Positions 1 to 9,989 of a DNA stretch of 64,000 nucleotides are shown here, piece after piece. The stretch comes from Pseudomonas serbica (GTDB lineage Bacteria; Pseudomonadota; Gammaproteobacteria; Pseudomonadales; Pseudomonadaceae). The DNA lies in NCBI RefSeq assembly GCF_028823535.1, contig NZ_JAQIYM010000004.1, positions 372,001 to 436,000 of the forward strand, read 5' to 3'. The notes beneath the pieces are model-generated. The model saw nothing but the letters and a program-made list of their open reading frames with translations. It searched no databases and was not told where the DNA came from. The number at the start of each line of letters is the position of its first letter. Within the stretch, counting starts at the first letter, position 1. The translations under genes and the position numbers were made by a program.

Positions 1-417
1 CAGGTCGCAACCTTCGCGAATCTTCAGCACCCGCTTCTGCCGCCAGGCCCAGACCGACGGGCTGACGTAATGCACGGTCTTGATCCCGGCCTGACGCAGC
101 TTGAGTTCGATATTGAGATTGAAGTCCGGGGCATCGATGCCGATGAACACGTCTGGTTTCGCGGCGATCAGGTCGGCCACCAGCTTCTTACGGCGCGCCA
201 GCAATTCACGCAACCGACCCAAGACTTCCACCAGGCCCATCACCGACAGACGTTCCATGGGAAAGTAGGACGCCAGGCCTTCGGCCTGCATCAACGGGCC
301 GCCGACACCGATGAACTCGACCGCCGGATGGCGAGCCTTCAGCGCGCGCATCAGACCCGCGCCCAGAATGTCGCCGGAAGCCTCACCTGCCACCAGCGCA
401 ATACGCAAATTGGCCAT
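1..417 (-). CDS. lpxB: Lipid-A-disaccharide synthase, N-terminal part (runs off the window)
   Basis: GT19 glycosyltransferase that joins UDP-2,3-diacylglucosamine and lipid X into the lipid A disaccharide at the inner membrane. Only the first 139 residues are present; the rest lies left of base 1. The visible start, [16 protein letters not shown], is the typical LpxB N-terminus with its GEASGD loop, followed by [13 protein letters not shown] and the DAPDFN and [10 protein letters not shown] segments of the family. The ATG at 417 is 2 bp after the lpxA stop, so the two are co-transcribed. The order lpxD-fabZ-lpxA-lpxB is the standard lipid A gene order. Confidence 0.95.
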   Translation of the reverse strand, partial: MANLRIALVAGEASGDILGAGLMRALKARHPAVEFIGVGGPLMQAEGLASYFPMERLSVMGLVEVLGRLRELLARRKKLVADLIAAKPDVFIGIDAPDFNLNIELKLRQAGIKTVHYVSPSVWAWRQKRVLKIREGCDL

Positions 418-419
418 GG

Positions 420-1196
420 TTAGCGTGTGATGCCGCGGGTCGAGGACTGTATGGAGTCGCGGAACACCGCCACTTCCGGGAACTGGGCAGAGGATTCGGC
501 CAGTTCGGCGAGCGCCTGCTCAACCGTCAGGCCCTGGCGATAGACCACCTTGTAGGCACGACGCAGGGCGTGGATCGCGTCTTCGCTGAAACCGCGACGG
601 CGCATGCCTTCAAAGTTCATGCTGCGGGCTTCGGCCGGGTTGCCGAACACCGTGACATACGCCGGGACGTCCTTGCCGATCGCCGTACCCATGCCGGAAA
701 AGCTGTGGGCACCAATGTGGCAATACTGATGAACCAGGGTAAAACCGGACAGGATCGCCCAGTCTTCCACGTGCACGTGGCCGGCCAGCGCCGTGTTGTT
801 GACCAGGATGCAGTGGTTGCCGATGACACTGTCGTGACCGATGTGGGCGTACGCCATGATCAGGTTGTGATCGCCCAGGGTGGTTTCCGAACGGTCCTGA
901 ATGGTCCCACGATGGATCGTCACGCCTTCGCGGATGACGTTGTGGTCGCCCATCACCAGGCGGGTTTCCTCGCCTTTGTATTTCAGATCGGGCGTGTCCT
1001 CACCTACCGAGGAAAACTGGTAGATACGGTTGTACTTACCGATTCGGGTCGGGCCCTTGAGAATCACATGCGGCCCGATCACGGTCCCCTCGCCGATTTC
1101 CACACCTGCGCCGATGATCGACCACGGGCCGACCTCGACGCCGTCAGCCAGAACGGCCGTCGGATCGATGATTGCGCGAGGGTCGATCAAACTCAT
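420..1196 (-). CDS. lpxA: UDP-N-acetylglucosamine acyltransferase
   Basis: Catalyses the first step of lipid A synthesis, moving a 3-hydroxyacyl chain from ACP to O3 of UDP-GlcNAc in the cytoplasm. The 258-residue protein shows left-handed beta-helix hexapeptide repeats over its first two thirds and a helical C-terminus. His118 and His121 lie in the AHIGHD segment; His121 matches the E. coli catalytic His125. Met169 occupies the acyl-length ruler position, which in P. aeruginosa LpxA is Met and selects C10 chains; that assignment is by alignment from memory. The start overlaps the fabZ stop by 4 bp. Confidence 0.97.
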   Translation of the reverse strand: MSLIDPRAIIDPTAVLADGVEVGPWSIIGAGVEIGEGTVIGPHVILKGPTRIGKYNRIYQFSSVGEDTPDLKYKGEETRLVMGDHNVIREGVTIHRGTIQDRSETTLGDHNLIMAYAHIGHDSVIGNHCILVNNTALAGHVHVEDWAILSGFTLVHQYCHIGAHSFSGMGTAIGKDVPAYVTVFGNPAEARSMNFEGMRRRGFSEDAIHALRRAYKVVYRQGLTVEQALAELAESSAQFPEVAVFRDSIQSSTRGITR

Positions 1197-1633
1197 AGTT
1201 TGCGTTCCGCGCAGATGATTTCAGCAGAGCAGACCGGCTTGCCATCGACCGAAGCCTGGCACTCGAACTTCCAGATCTGACGCTTGCAGCTGATGAACTT
1301 GGCTTCAAGGATCAGCTGATCGCCCGGCAGTACAGGCTGGCGGAAGCGCAGCTTGTCGGAGCCGACGAAGTAATAAAGGGTGCCGTCGGCGGGTTTCACG
1401 TCGAGCATCTTGAAACCAAGGATCCCTGCAGCCTGAGCCATCGCTTCGATGATCAGTACGCCTGGCATGATTGGATGCGCAGGAAAGTGACCATTGAAGA
1501 ACGGTTCGTTGATGCTGACATTCTTGTAGGCGCGAATGCGCTTGCCTTCAACATCCAGCTCCACTACCCGGTCCACCAGCAGGAACGGGTAACGGTGAGG
1601 CAGGTATTCGCGAATCTCGTTGATGTCCATCAT
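1193..1633 (-). CDS. fabZ: 3-hydroxyacyl-ACP dehydratase FabZ
   Basis: Dehydrates 3-hydroxyacyl-ACP in fatty acid elongation and competes with LpxA and LpxD for the same substrates. It is a 146-residue hot-dog fold protein with the catalytic pair His49 (NGHFPAHP) and Glu63 (LIIEAMAQ). The frame stays open upstream to an ATG at 1693, but homologues start [14 protein letters not shown], so I chose 1633. The next codon, at 1630, is also ATG, and no strong Shine-Dalgarno separates the options. The gene overlaps lpxA by 4 bp and lies about 108 bp after lpxD. Confidence 0.95.
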   Translation of the reverse strand: MMDINEIREYLPHRYPFLLVDRVVELDVEGKRIRAYKNVSINEPFFNGHFPAHPIMPGVLIIEAMAQAAGILGFKMLDVKPADGTLYYFVGSDKLRFRQPVLPGDQLILEAKFISCKRQIWKFECQASVDGKPVCSAEIICAERKL

Positions 1634-1741
1634 TTCGGGGGGAAGCCTATGTAAAGATTGGGAGTGCGCGACTGACGCACACTCCTCTAGCAAATCAAGG
1701 TCGCAGTCTAGCGGCTGTGCACGCTTGATATGGAAATGGTA

Positions 1742-2797
1742 TCAGCCATCTGATGAAGCATTACCGCCAGGGGTCACTTCCCCTGTTTGCTTTTCCAGCT
1801 GTCGCAGACGCCGCGCGATGTCATCGAGCTGGCGGATACGTGCCGCGCTTTTGCGCCACTCGGCGGCTGGCTGCATCGCCGTACCGGACGAATAGGCACC
1901 CGGCTCGGTGATCGAGTGGGTCACCATGGTCATCCCGGTGATGAACACGTTGTCGCAAATATCGATATGCCCCACCAGCCCTACGCCACCGGCGAGCATG
2001 CAATGCTTGCCGATTTTGGTGCTGCCGGAGATACCCACGCACGCCGCCATGGCGGTGTGATCACCAATCTGGACGTTGTGGGCGATCTGAATCTGGTTGT
2101 CGAGCTTCACGCCGTTACCAATGACGGTATCGGCCAGCGCGCCACGGTCGATGGCGGTATTCACGCCGATTTCCACGTCGTCGCCGACCAAGACACCGCC
2201 GATCTGGGCGATTTTCTGCCAGATGCCTTTCTCGTTGGCAAAGCCGAAGCCTTCACCACCGAGCACTGCACCGGACTGAATCACCACCCGCTTGCCCACG
2301 CGCACGTCGTGATACAGCGTGACGCGCGGTGCCAGCCAGCCACCTTCGCCGACAACGCTACGGGCGCCGATGAAGCAATGCGCGCCAATAGTGGTACCGG
2401 CGGCAATATGCGCCCCGCTTTCGATGACCGCAAATGCACCGATACTCGCAGCCGGATCGACCACCGCGTCCGCGGCAATCACTGCCGTCGGGTGAACGCC
2501 GGCGGCCGCCTTGGGCTTGGGATCGAACAAATGGGAAACACGCGCGTAGGCAGCGTAAGGATCGGGCACCACCAGGCAATCCCCGACAAAACCTTCGGCG
2601 TCAGCGGCTTTGAGCAACAACGCTGCCGCCTGACTGCCTGCCAGGTATTTCCGGTATTGGGGGTTTGCGAGAAAGCTCAACTGAGCTGGGCCAGCCTCCT
2701 GCAAGGTGGCTAGCCCAGTAATTGCTTTCTCCGGGTCGCCACGTAGCGTGGCGCCGAGGAACTCGGCCAGTTGGCCGAGCTTAATGGTCACTGTCAT
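1742..2797 (-). CDS. lpxD: UDP-3-O-(3-hydroxyacyl)glucosamine N-acyltransferase
   Basis: Third step of lipid A synthesis: N-acylation of UDP-3-O-acylglucosamine from acyl-ACP. The 351-residue protein has the family layout of an N-terminal uridine-binding domain (about 1-100), a left-handed beta-helix of hexapeptide repeats (about 100-310) and a C-terminal helix that ends in a heptad-like region. His240 in IQIAHNV is the expected catalytic base (E. coli His239). It starts 3 bp after the skp stop, which indicates coupling to the periplasmic chaperone gene. Confidence 0.97.
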   Translation of the reverse strand: MTVTIKLGQLAEFLGATLRGDPEKAITGLATLQEAGPAQLSFLANPQYRKYLAGSQAAALLLKAADAEGFVGDCLVVPDPYAAYARVSHLFDPKPKAAAGVHPTAVIAADAVVDPAASIGAFAVIESGAHIAAGTTIGAHCFIGARSVVGEGGWLAPRVTLYHDVRVGKRVVIQSGAVLGGEGFGFANEKGIWQKIAQIGGVLVGDDVEIGVNTAIDRGALADTVIGNGVKLDNQIQIAHNVQIGDHTAMAACVGISGSTKIGKHCMLAGGVGLVGHIDICDNVFITGMTMVTHSITEPGAYSSGTAMQPAAEWRKSAARIRQLDDIARRLRQLEKQTGEVTPGGNASSDG

Positions 2798-2800
2798 GGA

Positions 2801-3304
2801 TTATTTCAGCTGATTCATGCGCTCGATAACCTGGCGCGTGATGTCGTACTGAGGTTTGACATCAATCACTGCACCACGCTCGAAGACCAGGTCAAAAGCA
2901 CCTTTCTTGATGACTTCTTCCACAGCGCTGTCCAGTTTCGGCTTGAGCTGCTTCAGCATTTCACGGTCGGCAACGGCCTTGGCTTCGTTCAGCTCCTTGG
3001 ACTGGAACTGGAAGTCGCGGGCCTTTTGCTTGAATTCAAGCTCCAGACGCTCACGCTCGCCTTGCTGCATTTTGTCGCCACCGGCCATCAGACGATCCTG
3101 GATCCCCTTGGCGCTGCTTTCCAGGGTCTTGAGCTTGCTCAGCTGAGGACCGAATTTCTTCTCGGCATCCACGGCGTATTTCTTGGCCGCATCGGACTCC
3201 AGCAGGGCCATCTGATAGTTCAGGACAGCGATTTTCATGTCGGCAAATGCCGGACCTGCGACCAGTACGGAAGCCAGGAGAACCAATTGAGTCAACTTAC
3301 GCAC
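2801..3304 (-). CDS. skp: Periplasmic chaperone Skp/OmpH
   Basis: Trimeric 'jellyfish' chaperone that carries unfolded outer-membrane proteins across the periplasm to the BAM complex. The 167-residue precursor has a clear signal peptide (MRKLTQLVLLASVLVAG, cleavage after AFA near residue 22). A Lys/Glu-rich alpha-helical coiled-coil body from about residue 45 to 130 forms the tentacles. It lies between bamA, its client acceptor, and lpxD in the same leftward unit, with 45 bp to bamA. The length is typical of the family. Confidence 0.95.
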   Translation of the reverse strand: MRKLTQLVLLASVLVAGPAFADMKIAVLNYQMALLESDAAKKYAVDAEKKFGPQLSKLKTLESSAKGIQDRLMAGGDKMQQGERERLELEFKQKARDFQFQSKELNEAKAVADREMLKQLKPKLDSAVEEVIKKGAFDLVFERGAVIDVKPQYDITRQVIERMNQLK

Positions 3305-3349
3305 GATGCACTCCTACAAAATCCATTGTCGTTATCTTGGGTCAGACGC

Positions 3350-5725
3350 TTAGAACGTCTGGCCGAGGGAGAATTGGAACACTTGAGTTTCAGCGTCATC
3401 CGGCTTCTTGACTGGCAGGGCCAGCGCGAAACTCAGAGGACCCAGTGCGGTGACCCAGGTCACACCCACACCGACGGAACTGGCCATATTGCTCAGACTG
3501 ATATCGTTACACTTGGTGTTGGACTTCGTGCCATCGGCGTTCACAGTATCCGAGCACGATGAGTCGAATACGTTACCCACATCCCAGAATACCGAAGTGC
3601 GCAGGGAACGCTGGTCCTTGACGAACGGCAGCGGGAACAGTACTTCCACACCACCCTGGATCAGCACGTTACCACCGAACGGCAGCGGATCCTGGTCCGG
3701 GTCGAAAGCAGTGCCAGGGTTCTTGCCGGTACTTGGGGTACTGCGAGGACCCAGAGTGCTGTCCTTGAAGCCACGAACCGAGTTGAAACCACCAGCATAG
3801 TAGTTTTCATAGAATGGCAAGCCATCGGTCGAACCGTAGCCATCGCCATAACCCAATTCGGTATGCAGGCGCATGGTGTAGTTGTCGCTCAAAGGCTGGA
3901 ACAACTGGCCGCGGTAATCGAGCTTGAAGAACGACAGGTCGCTGCCCGGCGTCGTGGTTTCCAGCACGAGGCTCTGGGAATGACCACGCGTTGCCAGTAC
4001 GCCTTTGTTCAAGGTGGACTCGGACCAACCGGCCGAAGCCTTGAAGTTCAGGTACTTGTCGCCTTCCTTGTTAACGAAGTCGAAGATCTCGTCAACGGTA
4101 TACACACCCGTCTTGATCTCGTCCTGCTGGGCCGTCAGGCCGAAGGTCAGACGCGAAGTCTCACTGATCGGGTAGCCGACGCTCACGCCCGCACCCAGGC
4201 TGTCCACGGCATAGCTGGCAACGTCGACGTCGAGGTCGTCGTAGTCAGTTGTACGATAGAAGGCGTTGTAGCCCAGGCTCACGCCATCGGCAGTCCAGTA
4301 GGGGTCGACGTAACCGAAGTTATAGCGGCTCTGGTATTCACTGCGGGTCAAGCCGATGCTGACCTTGTTACCGGTACCGAGGAAGTTGTTCTGGGTGATC
4401 GAACCACCGAGGATCAAGCCCGCGCTCTGGGCGAAACCGACACTGGCGGTAATCGAACCGGAGGCCTGCTCTTCAACGCTGTAGTTGACGTCAACCTGGT
4501 CATCGACACCCGGTACGGCCGGGGTTTCAACGTTGACTTCCTTGAAGAAGCCCAGACGTTCCAGACGGGTCTTGGACTGGTCGATCAGGTAGGTCGACGC
4601 CCAACCGCCTTCCATCTGACGCATTTCACGACGCAGCACTTCGTCTTCGGACTTGGTGTTGCCACGGAAGTTGATGCGGTTCACGTAGGCACGCTTGCCT
4701 GGATCGACGGCGAAAGTGATGTCTACCGTGTGATCGTCATCGTGGGGCTGAGGCACGCCATTGACGTTGGCGAAGGTGTAGCCCTCGTTACCCAGGCGAC
4801 GGGTGATCAGTTCGGACGTGGTGGTCATCAGCTTGCGCGAGAACACCTGGCCTTTCTGCACCAGCAGCAGGGACTTGACCTGGTCTTCAGGGACTTTCAG
4901 GTCGCCGCTCAGCTTCACGTCACGAACGGTGTACTTGTCACCTTCGTTGATGTTGACGGTGATGTAGACGTGCTTCTTGTCCGGGGTAATGGACACCTGG
5001 GTCGAAGCGATATCCATGTTGATGTAGCCGCGGTCAAGGTAGTAGGAACGCAGGCGCTCCAGGTCACCGGAGAGTTTTTCACGGGCGTACTTGTCATCGT
5101 TCTTGAAGAACGACAGCCAGTTGGTGGTCTTGAGTTCGAACAGGTCGATCAGGTCTTCGTCCGCGAACACCGTGTTGCCCACCACGTTGATGTGCTGGAT
5201 AGCCGCAACGGTGCCCTCGTTGATGTTGACCTTCAAGCCGACGCGGTTGCGTGGCTGCGGGATCACTTCGGTGTCGACGGTAGCCGAGTAGCGACCCTGG
5301 GCCACGTACTGGCGCTGCAGCTCGTTACGTACACCTTCGAGGGTGGCGCGCTGGAAGATCTCGCCTTCGGCCAGGCCGGATTGCTTGAGGCCCTTCATCA
5401 GGTCTTCGGTGGAGATCGCCTTGTTGCCTTCGATCTCGATACTGGCAACCGACGGACGCTCGACTACCGTGATGACCAGGACGTTGCCATCGCGGCCCAG
5501 CTGGATATCTTGAAAGAACCCGGTTTTGAACAGCGCACGAGTGGATTCCACCAGGCGACGATCATCCGCCTGTTCACCGACGTTCAACGGCAAAGCACCA
5601 AAGACGCTACCCGCGGAGACCCGCTGGAGGCCATTGACGCGAATATCAGAGATAGTGAAGGACTCGGCGTGAACTTCGGCGATCATCAATACGGTGAGAA
5701 CCGCAGTTAGCAGCAGACGTTTCAT
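3350..5725 (-). CDS. bamA: Outer membrane protein assembly factor BamA
   Basis: Essential core of the BAM complex that inserts beta-barrel proteins into the outer membrane (Omp85 family). The 791-residue precursor has a signal peptide (MKRLLLTAVLTVLMIAEVHA), five POTRA domains to about residue 420 and a 16-strand barrel. The conserved loop-6 VRGF motif is in NSVRGFKDS, and the C-terminus is the terminal-Phe signature FSLGQTF. I chose the ATG at 5725 because AAAGGA lies 6 bp upstream and the signal peptide begins there; an upstream in-frame ATG at 5785 lies on the far side of a terminator hairpin. Confidence 0.97.
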   Translation of the reverse strand: MKRLLLTAVLTVLMIAEVHAESFTISDIRVNGLQRVSAGSVFGALPLNVGEQADDRRLVESTRALFKTGFFQDIQLGRDGNVLVITVVERPSVASIEIEGNKAISTEDLMKGLKQSGLAEGEIFQRATLEGVRNELQRQYVAQGRYSATVDTEVIPQPRNRVGLKVNINEGTVAAIQHINVVGNTVFADEDLIDLFELKTTNWLSFFKNDDKYAREKLSGDLERLRSYYLDRGYINMDIASTQVSITPDKKHVYITVNINEGDKYTVRDVKLSGDLKVPEDQVKSLLLVQKGQVFSRKLMTTTSELITRRLGNEGYTFANVNGVPQPHDDDHTVDITFAVDPGKRAYVNRINFRGNTKSEDEVLRREMRQMEGGWASTYLIDQSKTRLERLGFFKEVNVETPAVPGVDDQVDVNYSVEEQASGSITASVGFAQSAGLILGGSITQNNFLGTGNKVSIGLTRSEYQSRYNFGYVDPYWTADGVSLGYNAFYRTTDYDDLDVDVASYAVDSLGAGVSVGYPISETSRLTFGLTAQQDEIKTGVYTVDEIFDFVNKEGDKYLNFKASAGWSESTLNKGVLATRGHSQSLVLETTTPGSDLSFFKLDYRGQLFQPLSDNYTMRLHTELGYGDGYGSTDGLPFYENYYAGGFNSVRGFKDSTLGPRSTPSTGKNPGTAFDPDQDPLPFGGNVLIQGGVEVLFPLPFVKDQRSLRTSVFWDVGNVFDSSCSDTVNADGTKSNTKCNDISLSNMASSVGVGVTWVTALGPLSFALALPVKKPDDAETQVFQFSLGQTF

Positions 5726-5750
5726 GAAGTCCTTTCTTATTCCAACTGGC

Positions 5751-5777
5751 AATAAAAACTGCCGCAAAATGCGGCAG
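5751..5777 (-). terminator. Intrinsic terminator/attenuator between rseP and bamA
   Basis: An 8-bp perfect stem (CTGCCGCA/TGCGGCAG, 5759-5777) is followed on the leftward strand by a T5 run. It lies 21 bp after the rseP stop and about 25 bp before the bamA start. It should stop part of the transcription from the dxr-rseP side. Confidence 0.75.
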
Positions 5778-5797
5778 ATTCGCAATTCAGCGAAGCG

Positions 5798-7150
5798 TTA
5801 CAGTCGACCCAGATCATTAACCAGAGCAAGCAACATCACCCCGATCACCAAACTGATACCGATCTGTATCCCCCAACCTTGCACCCGATCCGACAAGGGA
5901 CGACCACGCGCCCACTCAATCAGATAAAACAACAAATGCCCCCCATCCAGCACAGGAATGGGCAGCAAATTCAGAACCCCCAGGCTAATACTCAGATAAG
6001 CAAGGAAATTCAGGAAATCAGCGACACCCGACTGGGCCGAAGCGCCCGCCACTTTAGCAATGGTTATCGGTCCACTCAAGTTTTTTACCGAGAGCTCACC
6101 GAACAACATTTTCTTCAGCGAATCGAGGGTCAGCAGGCTCATCGTCCAAGTGCGGCGAGCCCCCTCCCCCACGGCTGCCAACGGCCCGTAACTGACTTCG
6201 CGAATCATCTCTGGTGGCCAATCGACAGCTTTTACCCCTGCCCCCAAGTAACCACTGGGTGCCTTTTTTTCGCCACGGGCAGCCAACATCACCGGGACAT
6301 CGATTTGAGCACCATCACGCTCGACCCGCAGCATGATTTTGGTATCAGGATGCATGCGGACTGTATCGACGACCTGTTGCCAGTCATCCACCGCCTTGCC
6401 GTCGAGCGCCAACAGCCGGTCACCGGTCTTCAGGCCGGCAGCCTGGGCCGGGCCTTTGGAGTCCAGTTCAGCGAGGACGGGCGGCAATGCCGGGCGCCAG
6501 GGGCGAATGCCCAGGGAGCGAATTGGATCCGGCTCATCAGCGCCCTTGAGCCATTTGTCCAGCACCAGCTCACGAGGCGAATCCACTGTGGTGCCCTGCT
6601 CACGAACCACCAGCTGCAGTGAACCGCTTTCACCCAGGCGACGGACCAATTGCAGATTGACCGCCGCCCAACCCGAAGTGGGCTCGCCGTCGATGGCCAC
6701 GATTTCCTGGCCTGCATTCAGGCCCGCCTTGGCAGCCAGGCTTCCAGACTCTACAGCACCAATGACCGGACGGACCTGTTCGGTGCCGAGCATCGCCAAT
6801 GCCCAGAAAAACACCATCGCCAACAAGAAGTTGGCAATCGGCCCCGCCGCCACGATCGCAATACGCTGGCGCACGGTTTTACGGTTGAAGGATTGATCGA
6901 GCTGATCGGCCGGTACTTCACCCTCACGCTCATCGAGCATTTTCACGTAGCCACCCAGCGGAATGGCAGCTACCACGAATTCAGTACCCTTCCTGTCGTG
7001 CCAGCGCAGCAGCGGCATGCCGAAGCCCACGGAGAAACGCAGCACCTTGACCCCACAGCGACGCGCGACCCAGAAATGGCCGAACTCGTGGAAGGTAACC
7101 AGCACGCCCAAAGCGACCAGGGTGCCGACAATCATATAGAGCGCGCTCAT
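5798..7150 (-). CDS. rseP: Site-2 intramembrane metalloprotease RseP/MucP
   Basis: Inner-membrane zinc protease that cuts the anti-sigma factor MucA/RseA after a site-1 cut, releasing sigma AlgU/RpoE. The 450-residue protein has the zinc motif HEFGH (His21, Glu22, His25) in the first membrane helix, two periplasmic PDZ domains (about 115-300) and the second active-site motif LLPIPVLDGGH near residue 400, followed by two membrane helices. It sits directly upstream of bamA and skp, the machinery whose failure triggers the response. The gap to dxr is 77 bp and carries a short tandem repeat. Confidence 0.96.
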   Translation of the reverse strand: MSALYMIVGTLVALGVLVTFHEFGHFWVARRCGVKVLRFSVGFGMPLLRWHDRKGTEFVVAAIPLGGYVKMLDEREGEVPADQLDQSFNRKTVRQRIAIVAAGPIANFLLAMVFFWALAMLGTEQVRPVIGAVESGSLAAKAGLNAGQEIVAIDGEPTSGWAAVNLQLVRRLGESGSLQLVVREQGTTVDSPRELVLDKWLKGADEPDPIRSLGIRPWRPALPPVLAELDSKGPAQAAGLKTGDRLLALDGKAVDDWQQVVDTVRMHPDTKIMLRVERDGAQIDVPVMLAARGEKKAPSGYLGAGVKAVDWPPEMIREVSYGPLAAVGEGARRTWTMSLLTLDSLKKMLFGELSVKNLSGPITIAKVAGASAQSGVADFLNFLAYLSISLGVLNLLPIPVLDGGHLLFYLIEWARGRPLSDRVQGWGIQIGISLVIGVMLLALVNDLGRL

Positions 7151-7177
7151 CTATTTTCTCCGCATTTCTATCGAGCC

Positions 7178-7207
7178 CTGCATCCAGTGCTGCATCCAGT
7201 GCTGCAT
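7178..7207. repeat. 12-bp tandem repeat, 2.5 copies
   Basis: The unit CTGCATCCAGTG occurs at 7178-7189 and 7190-7201, followed by the partial copy CTGCAT at 7202-7207. It lies in the dxr-rseP gap. No function can be assigned; slippage could change the spacing. Confidence 0.8.
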
Positions 7208-7227
7208 GGGCCAGCGCATTGCAATAC

Positions 7228-8418
7228 TTAACGCCCGTGGCGACTTAACCATTGCCCGGCCAGCACACGCGCCTTGGCGTCCGCCGTGAACACCGCCTCA
7301 AGATCACTCACTGCAACCACAGGTTCGAGATTGAGTACTTCCTCGATGATACTCGCGATTTCCAGGTAACGAACCCGTCCGTCGAGAAAGGCTGCCACAG
7401 CGACTTCATTTGCCGCATTCAACATCGCCGGAGCGCTGTTGCCCGCCTCGGCTGCCTGACGCGCCAGGCGCAGGCACGGGAACCGATCTTCATCCGGAGC
7501 CTGGAAGTCCAGGCGCGCGACGGCAAACAGATCCAGCGGCGGCACGCCGGAGTCGATTCGCTCCGGCCAGGCCAGGGCGTTGGCAATCGGCGTGCGCATG
7601 TCGGGGTTACCCAACTGGGCCAAGACCGAACCGTCGATGTAGTCGACCAGCGAATGAATCACGCTTTGCGGGTGGATCACCACCTCAACCTGGGAAGGCT
7701 TGGCATCGAACAGCCAACAGGCCTCGATCAACTCAAGCCCTTTATTCATCATGCTGGCCGAATCGACCGAGATCTTGCGCCCCATGGACCAGTTAGGGTG
7801 GGCACAGGCCTGCTCGGGCGAAACATGCGCCAGTTCAGCCATGGGCGTCTGCCGGAACGGACCGCCAGAGGCGGTCAGCAGGATCCGGCGCACGCCGACC
7901 GACTCCAGGCCACGGGCAAAATCCCGGGGCATGCACTGGAAAATCGCGTTGTGCTCACTGTCGATCGGCAGCAACACCGACCCGCTCTTGCGCACGGCCT
8001 GCATGAACAATGCGCCAGACATGACCAGCGCTTCCTTGTTGGCCAGGAGGATCTTCTTGCCGGCCTCGACGGCCGCCAAGGTCGGGCGCAAGCCCGCCGC
8101 ACCGACGATGGCCGCCATCACCGCATCGACCTCAGGGTCGGCAGCCACCTGGCACAACCCCTCCTCCCCTACCAGTACGCGAGTCGATAGGCCGGCGGCG
8201 TGCAGATCATCCTGCAATCGGCGGGCAGCACTGGCTTCAGGCACCACGGCGTACCGTGGCGCGTGACGCACGCACAGCGCCAGCAGTTCACTCAGACGAC
8301 TGAAACCGCTCAAGGCGAAGACTTGATAGCGCTCGGGGTGACGAGCGATGACATCCAGGGTGCTCAGACCGATCGAACCGGTCGCCCCCAGGACGGTAAT
8401 CTGCTGAGGGCGGCTCAC
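7228..8418 (-). CDS. dxr: 1-deoxy-D-xylulose 5-phosphate reductoisomerase
   Basis: Second enzyme of the MEP isoprenoid pathway, the NADPH-dependent conversion of DXP to MEP and the target of fosmidomycin. NADPH is bound by the N-terminal GATGSIG loop. The conserved segments [11 protein letters not shown] and SGGPF and the metal-binding IDSEH region are all present. I chose the GTG at 8418 (396 residues, beginning [13 protein letters not shown]) because it overlaps the cdsA stop as GTGA, a common coupled start; an ATG five codons upstream at 8433 is the alternative. Its product feeds uppS, encoded two genes upstream. Confidence 0.95.
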   Translation of the reverse strand: MSRPQQITVLGATGSIGLSTLDVIARHPERYQVFALSGFSRLSELLALCVRHAPRYAVVPEASAARRLQDDLHAAGLSTRVLVGEEGLCQVAADPEVDAVMAAIVGAAGLRPTLAAVEAGKKILLANKEALVMSGALFMQAVRKSGSVLLPIDSEHNAIFQCMPRDFARGLESVGVRRILLTASGGPFRQTPMAELAHVSPEQACAHPNWSMGRKISVDSASMMNKGLELIEACWLFDAKPSQVEVVIHPQSVIHSLVDYIDGSVLAQLGNPDMRTPIANALAWPERIDSGVPPLDLFAVARLDFQAPDEDRFPCLRLARQAAEAGNSAPAMLNAANEVAVAAFLDGRVRYLEIASIIEEVLNLEPVVAVSDLEAVFTADAKARVLAGQWLSRHGR

Positions 8419-9221
8419 GGTGCGGCCATCCACAACAGCACGGCAAACAGCGGGATCGCCGCGGTCAGGCTGTCGATGCGGTCCAGCACGCCACCATGCC
8501 CAGGTAGCAGGTTGCTGCTGTCCTTGATCCCGGACTGGCGCTTGAACATGCTTTCGGTGAGATCACCCACCACCGAGATGAACACGATCAGCGCAGCGCC
8601 GATCAGCCCCTTGAACAATTCAGCCACCGTCCAGTCGCGCACCAGGGCAACCAGGGTGGTGATCACAAGGCTCAGGGCCAGGCCGCCATATACGCCTTCC
8701 CAGCTTTTGCCTGGGCTGACCTGAGGCGCCAACTTGCGCTTGCCGAAAGCACGCCCGGAGAAATAAGCGCCAATGTCCGCCCCCCAGACCAACACCATCA
8801 CCGCCATGATCAACCAGTTGCCCAGCGGATACTGCTTGATCTGCACCAGGCCTTGCCAGGCCGGCAACAGGATCAGCAGGCCGATCAACAGCTTGCAGGC
8901 GGCGCTCGCCCAATGCGCACTGGAGCGCGGGTAGGTCAGCACCAGATAGGTCGCCAGCGCCCACCAGAGCACCGAAGCCCCCAGCACCCAGGGCGCCAGG
9001 CCAGGCAGGATGTACATGACGAACAGCATCACTGCGACGACGGCGGCATAGCCGACACGAAACGCTTGCGCAGTGAAACCGGCCAGGCGCGCCCATTCCC
9101 AGGCGCCCAGGGTCACGACCAGGCCGATGAACAGCGCAAAAGCGGAACCCTCCAGCAGAAAAAACCCACACAGGGCAATCGGCAGCAGGATCAGCGCGGT
9201 GATGATTCGTTGTTTAAGCAT
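8415..9221 (-). CDS. cdsA: Phosphatidate cytidylyltransferase
   Basis: Makes CDP-diacylglycerol from CTP and phosphatidic acid for all membrane phospholipids. The 268-residue integral membrane protein has about eight hydrophobic segments and the C-terminal CTP transferase signature in the [11 protein letters not shown] region, plus the conserved SPGKSWEG loop. It overlaps uppS by 1 bp upstream and dxr by 4 bp downstream, so translation is probably coupled through uppS-cdsA-dxr. plsB, which acts earlier in the same pathway, is encoded at about 30.3 kb. Confidence 0.96.
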   Translation of the reverse strand: MLKQRIITALILLPIALCGFFLLEGSAFALFIGLVVTLGAWEWARLAGFTAQAFRVGYAAVVAVMLFVMYILPGLAPWVLGASVLWWALATYLVLTYPRSSAHWASAACKLLIGLLILLPAWQGLVQIKQYPLGNWLIMAVMVLVWGADIGAYFSGRAFGKRKLAPQVSPGKSWEGVYGGLALSLVITTLVALVRDWTVAELFKGLIGAALIVFISVVGDLTESMFKRQSGIKDSSNLLPGHGGVLDRIDSLTAAIPLFAVLLWMAAP

Positions 9222-9976
9222 TAAACCCGGGCTCCAGCCTCGACCTGCTCGCTCGTTTTACCGAAGCGGCGCTGGCGAGATGCGAAATCGGCCAGCGCAT
9301 TGCGCATGGCATCGTGTTTGAAGTCCGGCCAGAACAGGTCGGAGAAGTACAACTCGGCGTAGGCCAGTTGCCACAGCAGGAAGTTACTGATGCGATGTTC
9401 GCCGCCGGTACGGATGCACAAGTCCGGCAACGGCAGGTCGCCGGTGGCCAGACAGGTTTGCAGCAGTTCCGGGGTAATGTCTTCCGGCCGCAGGTGCCCT
9501 GCCTGAACTTCACGCGCCAGACGCTGTGCGGCTTGTGCGATATCCCACTGACCGCCGTAGTTGGCGGCGATCTGCAGGACGAAGCGATTGGCGCCGGCTG
9601 TCATGGCCTCGGCTTCACGCATGGCAGCCTGAAGCTCCGGATGAAAGCGCGAACGGTCGCCAATGATGCGCAAGCTGATGTTGTTGTCGTTGAGGCGCTT
9701 GGCCTCTCGACGCAATGCCTTGAAGAACAGATCCATCAAGGCACTGACTTCATCGGCAGGACGCTGCCAGTTCTCGCTGGAGAACGCGAACAGGGTCAGC
9801 ACTTCCACCTTGGCTTCGGCACACACCTCGATGACCGCCCGAACCGCATCCACACCCGCTTTATGCCCGGCGACACCCGGCATAAAGCGTTTTTTCGCCC
9901 AGCGATTATTACCATCCATGATGATCGCGACATGGCGCGGCACCGCGGAAGGTGCAACCTGCTTGGTCTTTTCCAT
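9221..9976 (-). CDS. uppS: Undecaprenyl diphosphate synthase
   Basis: cis-Prenyltransferase that makes the C55 lipid carrier for peptidoglycan and O-antigen. At 251 residues it has the usual length. The N-terminal IIMDGNNRWAKKR motif carries the catalytic Asp. The C-terminal signature region has DLCIRTGGEHRISNF and the YFSDLFWPDF block. It follows frr by 13 bp and overlaps cdsA by 1 bp. Confidence 0.96.
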   Translation of the reverse strand: MEKTKQVAPSAVPRHVAIIMDGNNRWAKKRFMPGVAGHKAGVDAVRAVIEVCAEAKVEVLTLFAFSSENWQRPADEVSALMDLFFKALRREAKRLNDNNISLRIIGDRSRFHPELQAAMREAEAMTAGANRFVLQIAANYGGQWDIAQAAQRLAREVQAGHLRPEDITPELLQTCLATGDLPLPDLCIRTGGEHRISNFLLWQLAYAELYFSDLFWPDFKHDAMRNALADFASRQRRFGKTSEQVEAGARV

Positions 9977-9989
9977 GAAAACGCGACCC

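Noticed and set aside
3863..5710. 615-codon open frame antisense to bamA
   Set aside because: BamA is certain on the leftward strand; this frame has no domain or Shine-Dalgarno support.
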